Shown: positions 24,568-33,707 of the stretch, in pieces
Layout: the number at the start of each line of letters is the position of its first letter
Position numbering within the stretch: the first letter of the stretch is position 1
Notes under the pieces: generated by a model
The model's input: the letters and a program-made list of their open reading frames with translations, nothing else
Databases searched by the model: none
Told to the model about the DNA's origin: nothing
DNA from: Puniceicoccaceae bacterium K14
GTDB lineage: Bacteria > Verrucomicrobiota > Verrucomicrobiia > Opitutales > Opitutaceae
Direction of reading: 5' to 3'
NCBI GenBank assembly: GCA_022538095.1
Contig: JAKYXN010000050.1
Location: 1-38,409 of the forward strand
DNA length: 38,409 bases
Position numbers and translations under genes: made by a program

Positions 24568-26529
24568 ATGATCGCTCTTTCAGACATCACACTACAATTC
24601 GGAGAACGTTTTCTCTTCAATCGCATCGGAGCCACTATTGGCGCAAAAGACCGCATCGGCCTCGTTGGCAGCAATGGAGCCGGGAAATCTACGCTACTCA
24701 AAGTTCTTTGCGATATCCAGGAAATCGATTCCGGAAAAATTGATAAAGCCAAGTATGTGACCATCGGCTACTTGCCTCAGGATGGGATCGAAATGAGCGG
24801 CCTTAGCCTCTATAAAGAAGTAGAAACCGCTTTCGCTGACATACTCAACCTCCATGCCCAAGTCGACGAAGCCTCAGATCGTCTCCAAGACATGGACACA
24901 AGCTCAGACGAGTATTACGAAACACTCGAATTGCTCGGCATGTGGGAACATCGCCTTGAAGACTTAGACGCTGGAAAACTTCCCTCTCGCATAGAGTCTG
25001 TTCTCCTCGGGCTCGGGTTCCAAAGCAGCGACATGGAACGCCCAACCGAAGAATTCAGTGGCGGTTGGCAAATGCGCATAGCCCTGGCTAAGCTCCTCCT
25101 CGCCAATCCATCCCTGCTCCTTCTCGACGAGCCAACCAATCACTTAGATGTTCACTCGCAACAATGGCTCGAAGATTTTCTCAAAGGCTACGAAGGATCA
25201 TTGCTAATGATCTCTCACGACCGGTCCTTCATAGACTCGATCTGCGGACGTATTTTCGAACTTACCCTAGGTCAGTTAAACACCTATACGGGTAATTATA
25301 CAAAATACGAAAAGCAAAGCGCCGAGCGCAAAGAACTCCTAATAAAGGCCTACGCTTCTCAACAAAAAGAGATCAAAGACGCTGAAGCGTTCATAAACCG
25401 GTTCAGAGCCAAAGCGTCAAAAGCCCGCCAGGTTCAGAGCCGTATCAAGGCATTGGATAAAATCGAACGCATCCAAATCGAAGCCGAAGAAGATAGCATC
25501 GCTTTCTCCTTCGCTCCTCCTCCACGCAGCGGCCAAATGACCGTAGAACTCGAAGGGCTAACAAAAGCGTACGGTGATCTTAAGGTAATAGAGAACGCCA
25601 ACATCCGCATCGAACGCGGCGACCGCATCGCCGTCGTTGGAGTCAATGGTGCTGGCAAAACGACTATCTCAAAAGTCATCGCAGGTGTAGAGCCCTATCA
25701 AGCAGGTCAGCTTGAATACGGTCACAATATTCTCCTCTCCTACTTTGCTCAGCACCAAGCCGACGAGCTTGAGCAGGACGTCAGTATTCTTGAGACCCTC
25801 GAGCAAGTGGCAGAAGGAGCCAATACCACCAACATTCGTACCATTCTCGGGACCTTCCTCTTCAAAGGCGACGACGTATTCAAAAAGATAAAAGTCCTTT
25901 CTGGAGGTGAACGCAATCGTGTTGCGCTGGCAAAGATGCTTTCTCGCCCCGCAAACTTTCTCATACTGGACGAACCTACCAATCACTTGGACATGCGTTC
26001 GCAAGATGCCCTGCAACGCGCTCTTAAAAGCTATACTGGCACCTACATGATTGTCTCGCATAACAAGGCATTCATTGACCCCATAGTAAACAAAGTCCTA
26101 GAAGTTCGAAAAGACGGGCTGTCCCTTTTTCCCGGGAACGTATCCGATTACCTACTCCACGTAGAATTGCAAAAATCTCGTCAAGCAACTCCTAAGCAGT
26201 CGAACCAGCAAACAACAACGCGAGGTAGAGCAAACACAAGTACCTCTCCCAAGGAACGACGCCGTCTTCGGGCTCAACTCCAACAAGAGGTCAAGCCCCT
26301 TAAGAACAAAACCAAGAAGCTCGAAGACAAGATTGCTGCTTTAGAAAAAGAGCAAGAATCCCTCGAAACGAAAATGGCAGACCCCGTCTTCTTCCAAGGC
26401 CCCGAGTCTAGCACCGCGATGAAACGCTACGACGCCCTAAAAAACGAACTGGAGAAAGTCTATGCCGACTGGAGCACTTCGAGCGAATTACTTGCCAAAA
26501 AAGAAGAGGCTATGGAAAGTTATTCCTAA
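24568..26529 (+). CDS. ABC-F family ATPase (ribosome-associated type)
   Basis: Cytoplasmic protein with two ABC ATPase domains and no membrane segments, of the ABC-F class that acts on ribosomes in translation. Domain 1 (about 1-245) has Walker A GLVGSNGAGKST, signature FSGGWQMR and Walker B LLLLDEPTNHLD. The inter-domain linker (about 240-310) is a charged helical hairpin, the P-site tRNA interaction motif. Domain 2 (about 315-530) has VVGVNGAGKTT, LSGGERNRVALAK and FLILDEPTNHLD. A C-terminal basic and coiled-coil extension (about 540-653) resembles that of Uup/YheS-type proteins. No resistance role can be deduced. Its last four bases overlap the stop of the convergent Sel1 gene. Confidence 0.92.
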   Translation: MIALSDITLQFGERFLFNRIGATIGAKDRIGLVGSNGAGKSTLLKVLCDIQEIDSGKIDKAKYVTIGYLPQDGIEMSGLSLYKEVETAFADILNLHAQVDEASDRLQDMDTSSDEYYETLELLGMWEHRLEDLDAGKLPSRIESVLLGLGFQSSDMERPTEEFSGGWQMRIALAKLLLANPSLLLLDEPTNHLDVHSQQWLEDFLKGYEGSLLMISHDRSFIDSICGRIFELTLGQLNTYTGNYTKYEKQSAERKELLIKAYASQQKEIKDAEAFINRFRAKASKARQVQSRIKALDKIERIQIEAEEDSIAFSFAPPPRSGQMTVELEGLTKAYGDLKVIENANIRIERGDRIAVVGVNGAGKTTISKVIAGVEPYQAGQLEYGHNILLSYFAQHQADELEQDVSILETLEQVAEGANTTNIRTILGTFLFKGDDVFKKIKVLSGGERNRVALAKMLSRPANFLILDEPTNHLDMRSQDALQRALKSYTGTYMIVSHNKAFIDPIVNKVLEVRKDGLSLFPGNVSDYLLHVELQKSRQATPKQSNQQTTTRGRANTSTSPKERRRLRAQLQQEVKPLKNKTKKLEDKIAALEKEQESLETKMADPVFFQGPESSTAMKRYDALKNELEKVYADWSTSSELLAKKEEAMESYS

Positions 26530-29273
26530 ACGCTTAACTGCTCCAAGCTCAGAGAACACGCAGCTATTTCCAGAAAAAACGGCATTTCATCATCAGATTC
26601 GTTTTTATCCGGTATTGGTTTATTTTCCCTGTATTCGATATTGTGTTCTCTCAATAGTTTGCGAGCTTTGGCATTACCTTTTCGAGCCATTGCTTTCAGC
26701 CATTGGATAACAAGGCTATCTTGATTTAAATCATCGTCATGAACCAAATGATACTCTGCATACCAAAACAAAGCAGGTGTATATTTATAGTTAGCTGCTT
26801 TGCTCATTAACTGAATAGCTTCTTTGTACTCAACTGAACCTTTTTCCTTTTCTAGACCGATTAAGGCGAGTTCATAGCTAGCTGCAGCTTGCCCTATATC
26901 ATCAGCTATTCTTAGCCATTTGACACGATTTTCAGAATTAATTTTTGTGCCAAGGCCTTTCTCATAACATTTAGCAACCCCAAATGCAGACCAAGCCATA
27001 TACTTTTTACTATCCTGCTTTTTAGAATCTTCGTATACAGATTTATAGATCTTAAGCGCAGAACCTGGTTTTGAATTTTTCAAAACTCCATCTTCGTGCA
27101 TTTTTGCTAAAATCAGCTTAGATTCATAGTACCCTCTATCAGACAAAAAGTGCCAAAGGCTTGCTGCTTCTTCAGGATCGTATCCATTCCAGGAATCATC
27201 CATGAGAGCAAACGCCAAACATCGAACTGCCTTAAACTGCTTATTTGTCATATAATAACCTATTGGTTTAAGTGCCAAATACTTATTTGCCCATTCAAAT
27301 GACTTATAACTGCTTTGAGGTACTCCCCGACCAAGATGATAGCGGTCTGCAACTTCGAGCATTGAATCGATATCGCCATTCTCAGCGGCCACTTCTCTCC
27401 AGTGCGTGACTTCGTTCAAGTCTGCTAATTCTTCCTCATATATTGAAACTAATTGCAATGCAGCAAAAACAGACCCCAGTTCTGCCGCCTTTTCATACCA
27501 ATTGATAGCCTGTTCTAGGTTTTTCTCTACACCTCTTCCGTGCTGAAATGCTCTTCCCAAGTTTGTCTTAGCAATACTGCTACCTTTATTCGCAGACTCT
27601 AAATACAATTCACAGGCCTTAGCCTCATCCTTTTTAATACCCAGACCATCAAAGTAGAAATTTGCCAGATTGTTCATTGCTTCGAAATCACTATCACATA
27701 TTTCTAGATACAATTTGCGTGCAACATCATAGTTTATTAAGCAACCTTCGCCCTTTGATTTCATGTAAGCTATTTCGAAGTTCGCATTGCGACTCCCCAC
27801 CTCTTTTGCCTTTTCATACCATTCTAAGGCTTTCCTGTAATTTTGTTCTACGCCATCGCCCCAATAATAAGCCGTGCCGATTTCAAAAAGTCCTCCGGCA
27901 TCATCGTGCTTTGCAGCCCTCATAAAAAGCTTAAACAATTTTTTGTAGTTATAGTCTATTGGCACTCCAATTCCCATCTTCAATCGGTAGGCATAGGAAT
28001 AAATAGCTCGTGGATCCTTTTTTTCGTATCCATTTTCACAAATTTTCAGCGCTTCGGCTTCACCAATCAACCTGGGTGACATTTCTTCATCTAAGACCAA
28101 TCGCGCCACATACAGTCCATAATCGTCGGCCTTTCTTAATGCTTCTTTTCCTAACTCTTTGTCTAGCTTTCCACTAACCCCATTCATTAGCATCACGCCC
28201 TTATTGTACATAGCTAGTCTCCACTCATCCTCAGCTGCTTGCTCAATGTATGCGAAAGCGCGTCGTCCATCTCTTATGTCTTCGTCCCCTTCGGCAAGAA
28301 TGAGGGCCAAATCTAAACAGGCCCTTTTTGTGTCAGACTGAGCAGCAATTTCCAAAAGCTCTATGGCCTCGAGGTCCGTTAAGATCCTTTTATCTTTTGG
28401 CAACCCTCTTTGCTCTCGGACCAAATCAACAATCATTTGGTTCACGAGGAAATTCAATTCGTCACTCGTTGCAGTCAACCCATCCTGAATGTCGTTATTC
28501 GCTAAAGGATCTAAACCAACCATAACAAACTCCATCCGTCGCCTTACCGAATCAGATAGCATAAGTTTGTACCGCTTGAACATTTCCTTAGCTTTGGTCA
28601 CATCCACAGTGTAATGCTCCCCGCTCGCATAACTCACTGCCAAAAATAGAACACTCTCGATAATCCCCAGACTCGCTGAGTCCTCAATCAACTGTAGTCC
28701 ACGAGCCACCACACTTTTATCGTTTGGTTCATCCTCAATCAACATTGTGCCTAAATAGTAAGATGCATAACCTTTAACATTTCGCATGATGCCATAATCC
28801 TGCCCTATAAAAAACCGAGAACCGTAGTCTAACCGAACATCAGGATCCACGATTTTTTCTAATAACTCCTTCGCCATATCTCTACTCTCAGCAACTCCGG
28901 ATCCTGACAAGTATGCCCAACTCGTCTTAAACATGGCTAGTGCAAAGTCGCTTTCTGAAGCTAGCCGCCACCATTTGAACGCTTGTTTTTGGTTTCTTCG
29001 TACACCTAAGCCGTTCGCATACATGTCTCCCAAAGTATACTGACTTATAGGGTGACCCGCCTCAGCTGCGAGACGCAACAAGCGAACAGTCTCTATATAT
29101 TTTCGCTTGCCAGATTCGCCTTCGATCGCATCGACTGCTTCGGCATAGAGTTCATCTACTGCCAAATCGGCATAAACATCATCAGTTTCCGGATACACAG
29201 GAATCTGGTAAGCTCCAATGATTATGCAGATAAGGAGAATTTTTGAGAGGGGAATACTAGTATCAATCTTCAT
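26526..29273 (-). CDS. Large Sel1-repeat protein, exported
   Basis: The ATG at 29273 gives MKIDTSIPLSKILLICIIIG, a good signal peptide; the longer start at 29306 adds 11 residues before it. The rest is a long array of Sel1-like (TPR-related) repeats, seen as A..G...A...LG..Y..G.G: 'AAEAGHPISQYTLGDMYANG', 'AKHDDAGGLFEIGTAYYWGDG', 'AKEVGSRNANFEIAYMKSKGEG', 'ANKGSSIAKTNLGRAFQHGRG', 'AAELGSVFAALQLVSIYEEE'. Such proteins are periplasmic or surface adaptors; the partner is unknown. At over 900 residues it is long for the family. The neighbours do not indicate a role. It ends convergently with the ABC-F gene with a 4-bp overlap and no terminator between. Confidence 0.85.
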   Translation of the reverse strand: MKIDTSIPLSKILLICIIIGAYQIPVYPETDDVYADLAVDELYAEAVDAIEGESGKRKYIETVRLLRLAAEAGHPISQYTLGDMYANGLGVRRNQKQAFKWWRLASESDFALAMFKTSWAYLSGSGVAESRDMAKELLEKIVDPDVRLDYGSRFFIGQDYGIMRNVKGYASYYLGTMLIEDEPNDKSVVARGLQLIEDSASLGIIESVLFLAVSYASGEHYTVDVTKAKEMFKRYKLMLSDSVRRRMEFVMVGLDPLANNDIQDGLTATSDELNFLVNQMIVDLVREQRGLPKDKRILTDLEAIELLEIAAQSDTKRACLDLALILAEGDEDIRDGRRAFAYIEQAAEDEWRLAMYNKGVMLMNGVSGKLDKELGKEALRKADDYGLYVARLVLDEEMSPRLIGEAEALKICENGYEKKDPRAIYSYAYRLKMGIGVPIDYNYKKLFKLFMRAAKHDDAGGLFEIGTAYYWGDGVEQNYRKALEWYEKAKEVGSRNANFEIAYMKSKGEGCLINYDVARKLYLEICDSDFEAMNNLANFYFDGLGIKKDEAKACELYLESANKGSSIAKTNLGRAFQHGRGVEKNLEQAINWYEKAAELGSVFAALQLVSIYEEELADLNEVTHWREVAAENGDIDSMLEVADRYHLGRGVPQSSYKSFEWANKYLALKPIGYYMTNKQFKAVRCLAFALMDDSWNGYDPEEAASLWHFLSDRGYYESKLILAKMHEDGVLKNSKPGSALKIYKSVYEDSKKQDSKKYMAWSAFGVAKCYEKGLGTKINSENRVKWLRIADDIGQAAASYELALIGLEKEKGSVEYKEAIQLMSKAANYKYTPALFWYAEYHLVHDDDLNQDSLVIQWLKAMARKGNAKARKLLREHNIEYRENKPIPDKNESDDEMPFFLEIAACSLSLEQLSV

Positions 29274-29460
29274 ACATGTAGCAATTAGTAAACACGTAGA
29301 AATCAAATGGGGTATGTCACAAAATTTACTTGATCTTCTACTTATATATAACCCAAAGTCAATTTCTCGCTAGCACTTAGCTGCTAGGTTTTTTGCCCCT
29401 GTTTTGATTCTTTTTCTTACGACTGAATCTCTACCAAAACCTAATCGACCCTCCCCCCAT

Positions 29461-30180
29461 ATGATTAAAAGAAAGTGGTTAGTCTCCGTATTTTTTGGAA
29501 CAATCTGCGTCTTAACGATTTGCTCAGCAAAAGTAACACTACCCAAAATATACAAGATGCCAGAGCCTGTCATACCTCTGGCTTTGCAACATAAGCGCTA
29601 TGAAAAACCCATGGCTGAAGTTAGGGTATCAATCTCAAAAGAGGGTAAACCACTCGAGGCTGTTTGCCAGTCAGCAGATCACTACTTACTGGCTGAAGAA
29701 GCTGTAAATATAGTCATGAAAACCGAGTTCACTCCCGGAAAATCAGGAGATGAGAGAATCCAGGCACTTACAACCGTCAAAATTCCCTTTATTTACCAAT
29801 CGAGCTATTTCACTTCTAAGTCAAACTTTGATCATACCGCCGATTTCGCAGGGTTCGCACGACCTAAAAAAGAAAACAAAATCATTCACTGCAAAGTACA
29901 GGAGTTGGATGAGCCTCTTAAAATAGTCGTGCCACCCAAGCCTACGATGGTACGGGATGAGGAGGGTATCGTACAAACTGGCAGTGCAACAATCGAGGGT
30001 CTGATCGACACAGAGGGTAGATTTTGCATGCTAAGTGTAGTTAAGTCTGACAATAAGCACGTCACAGCTGCCGCGCTCGAGTCCTTTGAATCGGTTGAAT
30101 TTGCCCCCCCTACAAAGAACGGGGCTAGAGCTACGACTCGCATACGCCTTCCTTACAATGCAACTACCCACGACAAATAG
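29461..30180 (+). CDS. Exported protein with two TonB-C-terminal-like domains
   Basis: I use the ATG at 29461 because MIKRKWLVSVFFGTICVLTICSA is a clear signal peptide; the frame opens at 29404 but those residues look untranslated. From about residue 30 two copies of a TonB C-terminal-like fold appear: 'MAEVRVSISKEGKPLEAVCQSA' with 'EEAVNIVMKTEFTPGKSGD', then 'SATIEGLIDTEGRFCMLSVVKS' with 'AALESFESVEFAPPTKNGA' and a final 'TTRIRLPYN'. The family pattern is variable-sign residue, G, then aA...w.f.P...nG. A true TonB has an N-terminal anchor and a Pro-rich spacer, both missing here, so this is unlikely to be the energy transducer. Role is unknown. Confidence 0.65.
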   Translation: MIKRKWLVSVFFGTICVLTICSAKVTLPKIYKMPEPVIPLALQHKRYEKPMAEVRVSISKEGKPLEAVCQSADHYLLAEEAVNIVMKTEFTPGKSGDERIQALTTVKIPFIYQSSYFTSKSNFDHTADFAGFARPKKENKIIHCKVQELDEPLKIVVPPKPTMVRDEEGIVQTGSATIEGLIDTEGRFCMLSVVKSDNKHVTAAALESFESVEFAPPTKNGARATTRIRLPYNATTHDK

Positions 30181-30216
30181 CTCTAGCTGAAGTTTTGGTG
30201 GTTTTACCGCTTCGAA

Positions 30217-32193
30217 CTACGCTGTCTTTTTTTTGAAAAGCACGATCTTGTCATCCTTTTCCAAGATGCCTTCCTTGCGGTATGTCTCTGCAACTTCTTC
30301 GTGCTCTTCTGCCCACTTTGGAGCTGAAAAATCAGGTTTGTACTCTGGTACGAAATTTTGAATACGACGTTTGATCTCGTTATATTCTGCCGTCTTTAAA
30401 AAAGGGACTAAGCTATTCAGAAATTTGCGAACGCTCTCTTCTTTTGCCTTAGCTCCTTTGAAACGGAAAACCTTATCTTTGTGGGTAAGCTCAAGAGTTT
30501 CTTCGCCGTGCTGCAACTCTTCATACAATTTCTCACCTGGTCGTAGGCCTGAGAATACGATATCAATATCAACACCAACCTGCAAACCGCTAAGTTCGAT
30601 CATCTGCTTCGCAAGGTCGTAGACTTTTACAGGCTCTCCCATATCGAGAACAAATATCTCCCCTCCATTTGCGTCGGAAGAACAATCAAGCACAAGACCA
30701 ACGGCCTCACCCACCGTCATGAAGTATCTAGTAATATCTGGGTGGGTAACTGTAACGGGGCCACCTTCTTCTATCTGTTTTTTAAACGTTGGTATTACAC
30801 TGCCCGAAGACCCGAGTACGTTCCCAAACCGAACCGCCATAAACTGCGTGTGAGATGAGTTTTCTTGTAACGATTGAATAAAAATTTCTGCCATTCGTTT
30901 CGTCACACCCATCACGTTGGTTGGGTTGACAGCTTTGTCAGAAGAAATAAGTACAAAACGTTCTACCTCATGCTTAATTGCAAGGTCTGCTAAGTTGGCC
31001 GTACCCAAGGTATTATTACGCACCGCCTCTCCAGGCTGATGCTCCATCATTGGCACGTGTTTATGCGCCGCAGCGTGGAATATAATATTTGGCAAAAAGC
31101 CCCCCATTAAGAAGTCCATCCTCGCCTCATCTGTTACATCACCCATGAATGCATGAGAAGCGACTTCTGGAAACTCTGCCTTGATAAGTTGCTCCGTCTG
31201 GAAAAGGAGGTACTCCGCACGCTCCACCATGATCAATAATGATGGCCCACATTGGGCAACTTGACGACAGAGTTCACATCCAATCGTTCCACCGGCGCCA
31301 GTTACTAAGACGACCTTATTCTTCACCATATCGAGAACTTTGTCTGAGTGAAGGTTGATCGCATTTCGGCCCAAAAGATCTTCAATTTTGACCGGACGAA
31401 TTTTATCAACCCGTTTGCGACCGGACACTAATTCATCCCACGAAGGTACAATTTCCACAGTCAATTTAAAGTGACTCGCTTGCTGTGTAATTTCGCGAAT
31501 TTTTGTAGGCGAGGCACTTGGCATAGCAACCACAATGCGAGCCGCCTTATATCGATTCTTTATTTTGCCCAAATCTGACGTCGAGGACCATACTCGTATA
31601 CCATGAATATACTTATCCCATTTTGACTCGTCGTCATCAATAAAGGCAACAGGGTTCATCACTTTTCCTCGTTTGCCTAACAAGTGTGCTGACAAGGCTG
31701 AACCGGTGTTACCTGCTCCGTAAATAATAACGTTTTCTTGCGTAACCGTAGCATCAAGAACCTCATACCCACTGTTTCGCTCGCGATAGATTCGAAGAAT
31801 AGTTCGGAACAAGCAGAGAAGACTAACGGAAAAGAAAAAATCTAGAACCAATGCAGCTTTGGAAAACAGTATCCCTTCTTCGTTCAAAGCAAAGGCGGTC
31901 ATGATCATAATTACCGCAGGTATACCCATCGCAGTGGACAAACGGTAGAGATCCGGTAGCCTGAAGAAGGTAAGCAGTCCACGGAACTGTCCAAAAACTA
32001 GCATTGAGGCCAACTTTATGGCTAATACCGCCGGCAGTCCATTTAGGACGATGTACCTCGTTGAATCGTTAATAGAAAAATTGTCACGAAACTCAAAAGC
32101 GAGCAGCAGAGAGATCGAAAACAGGCACGAATACACGGTAGAGAGTATTAAGACACGAGATGCTCTGCCTAAGATACGATTGGCGTATTTCAT
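30217..32193 (-). CDS. FlaA1/CapD-type nucleotide-sugar 4,6-dehydratase
   Basis: Membrane-bound SDR enzyme, probably making UDP-4-keto-6-deoxy amino sugars (for example from UDP-GlcNAc) for surface polysaccharide. Four N-terminal membrane helices (about 12-130) are followed by a CoA-binding-like Rossmann domain (VIIYGAGNTGSA, about 155-166). The catalytic SDR domain has VLVTGAGGTIG (295-305), 'FHAAAHKHVPMMEHQP' and 'SSDKAVNPTNVMGVTKRMAE' (417-436), where the Met-Lys pair replaces the classical Tyr-Lys. Length (658 aa) matches WbpM/PglF-type enzymes. Precise sugar product is not readable. It is divergent from the glycosyltransferase/ABC export genes and likely supplies their donor sugar. Confidence 0.93.
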   Translation of the reverse strand: MKYANRILGRASRVLILSTVYSCLFSISLLLAFEFRDNFSINDSTRYIVLNGLPAVLAIKLASMLVFGQFRGLLTFFRLPDLYRLSTAMGIPAVIMIMTAFALNEEGILFSKAALVLDFFFSVSLLCLFRTILRIYRERNSGYEVLDATVTQENVIIYGAGNTGSALSAHLLGKRGKVMNPVAFIDDDESKWDKYIHGIRVWSSTSDLGKIKNRYKAARIVVAMPSASPTKIREITQQASHFKLTVEIVPSWDELVSGRKRVDKIRPVKIEDLLGRNAINLHSDKVLDMVKNKVVLVTGAGGTIGCELCRQVAQCGPSLLIMVERAEYLLFQTEQLIKAEFPEVASHAFMGDVTDEARMDFLMGGFLPNIIFHAAAHKHVPMMEHQPGEAVRNNTLGTANLADLAIKHEVERFVLISSDKAVNPTNVMGVTKRMAEIFIQSLQENSSHTQFMAVRFGNVLGSSGSVIPTFKKQIEEGGPVTVTHPDITRYFMTVGEAVGLVLDCSSDANGGEIFVLDMGEPVKVYDLAKQMIELSGLQVGVDIDIVFSGLRPGEKLYEELQHGEETLELTHKDKVFRFKGAKAKEESVRKFLNSLVPFLKTAEYNEIKRRIQNFVPEYKPDFSAPKWAEEHEEVAETYRKEGILEKDDKIVLFKKKTA

Positions 32194-32500
32194 AAAGATT
32201 ATGATCGGATAGAATAATTGGATAAATATACGTACAATTGCCTATTCCCTGAAAAGGGAGAAGGTATTTTTACTTAATGGCGAGATAAGTACTCTACTCT
32301 AAGCTGTAGGCAATCTGAATCCTATGTATGTAAGATTTTTCATAAGTCTTTCACTCTTCTTTACTTATTAAATGCCAATGTCATAATTATTTTGTTACAA
32401 AATTCTGTTCCTCCCTTAAGCACAGAACATGCAAATTTCCCAATTTTCCCTTTTATTTCGGGTTGCATAGCCAGATATCTAAAAATTTATTTCTTGCCGC
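32194..32500. other. Divergent promoter region of the polysaccharide locus
   Basis: This 307-bp AT-rich gap holds TCCCT-GAAA-AGGGA (32246-32259), a short hairpin with a GNRA-type loop, and TTCTGT-N13-ACAGAA (32403-32427), a spaced inverted repeat that might bind a regulator. No JUMPstart/ops element and no gene was seen. Confidence 0.35.
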
Positions 32501-33685
32501 GTGGTAAACCAGATCAAAAGAGCCAACTTAGTTTTTGATTTTACTCGGATGATTCCGGGAGGTGGAAACGGCGGCATAAAAGTCCATCTATTTTCTTTCT
32601 TAGAGGAGCTAATACGATTCCATCAACGTTATCGTATCAGTATTTTATGTGAAGAATCACTGATTTCAGAACTCGGCTTCTTGAGTTCTTTTCACATGGA
32701 CAACCAAATCCATATAATTCGCCCTAAAGGAAAGGTCGACATCCGATCTGTAGCGGATCGCCTCCCGATTATTAAGATTTGGCACGACCCGCCGGGAAAC
32801 TTACTAAGTCAAATAGGAGCTGATTTGATGTACGCCGGGTTCGGATTTTCCGAATTTCATGATAAAACAGTTCCGCAAATTGGGTTAATTCCGGATTGCT
32901 TACACTGTGACCTTCCCGACCATCTTCCAGAAGGTGAAGTGAAAGCACGCAATTTTTGGTTTCCTGTCGCCATTGAACAAGCAAACTTAGTGCAAACCAA
33001 CTCAGACTTTTGCGTAAGCCGCCTCGCCACTTGCTTTTCATTACCAAAAGAAAAAGCACTTCGAATGTATCTCCCTTTACATGAACGCTTCGCCGAAATA
33101 AATGCGACAAAACTCCCAGCATTTCTAGACAGAGAGCCTTACTTTTTCTATCCCGCAAATTACTGGCCTCACAAAAACCACGAGCTTCTTCTAATCGCTT
33201 ATCAAAAATATGTCCACGGAACGGACGACTATCCCTGGAAACTCGTTTTATCTGGAGACGATTCGATAGAAAATGGCCCCCAATCCAAAGAGTTGGCCAA
33301 TGCTCTAGGAATTAGTGAGCACGTCCACTTTTTAGGGCATCTTCCCATCGAAGACCTTAAACAAATTTGGAAATATGCGGATGCAATGGTCTTCCCTTCT
33401 CTCTATGAAGGCTTTGGGCTCCCCACTATAGAAGCAATGCACTTTCAAACCCCCATGGCATGTAGCAACGTGGCTAGCCTTCCCGAAGTCGCAGGCGATG
33501 CTGCAATCTACTTCGACCCAAGAAAGCCTACAGAAATAGCTGACGCTTTTCTGAAACTCTCGTCCGACTCCGACCTTCGTAAATCGCTCCAAAAGGCGTG
33601 TGTCGCTCGTCTACCCATTTTTAGCCTCAATCGTGAAATGGACAAAGTGATCAGTGCCATTGACGGATTAATTAACGCGAAGTAG
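32501..33685 (+). CDS. GT4-type glycosyltransferase
   Basis: Cytoplasmic GT-B retaining glycosyltransferase. The C-terminal nucleotide-sugar-binding half is typical: 'YPANYWPHKNHELLLIAY' (phosphate/acceptor loop), 'LGHLPIEDLKQIWKYADAMVFPSLYEGFGLPTIEAM' in parts (E-x7-E motif EGFGLPTIEA), and 'SLPEVAGDAAIYFDP'. The start is a GTG at 32501; a later ATG at 32537 would cut the first beta strand (ANLVFDFTRM). It is the first gene of a plus-strand operon. It probably transfers a sugar in capsule or O-antigen-like assembly; donor and acceptor are unknown. Confidence 0.9.
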   Translation: MVNQIKRANLVFDFTRMIPGGGNGGIKVHLFSFLEELIRFHQRYRISILCEESLISELGFLSSFHMDNQIHIIRPKGKVDIRSVADRLPIIKIWHDPPGNLLSQIGADLMYAGFGFSEFHDKTVPQIGLIPDCLHCDLPDHLPEGEVKARNFWFPVAIEQANLVQTNSDFCVSRLATCFSLPKEKALRMYLPLHERFAEINATKLPAFLDREPYFFYPANYWPHKNHELLLIAYQKYVHGTDDYPWKLVLSGDDSIENGPQSKELANALGISEHVHFLGHLPIEDLKQIWKYADAMVFPSLYEGFGLPTIEAMHFQTPMACSNVASLPEVAGDAAIYFDPRKPTEIADAFLKLSSDSDLRKSLQKACVARLPIFSLNREMDKVISAIDGLINAK

Positions 33686-33707
33686 GACCTGCTTGATCCT
33701 CTTTTAT

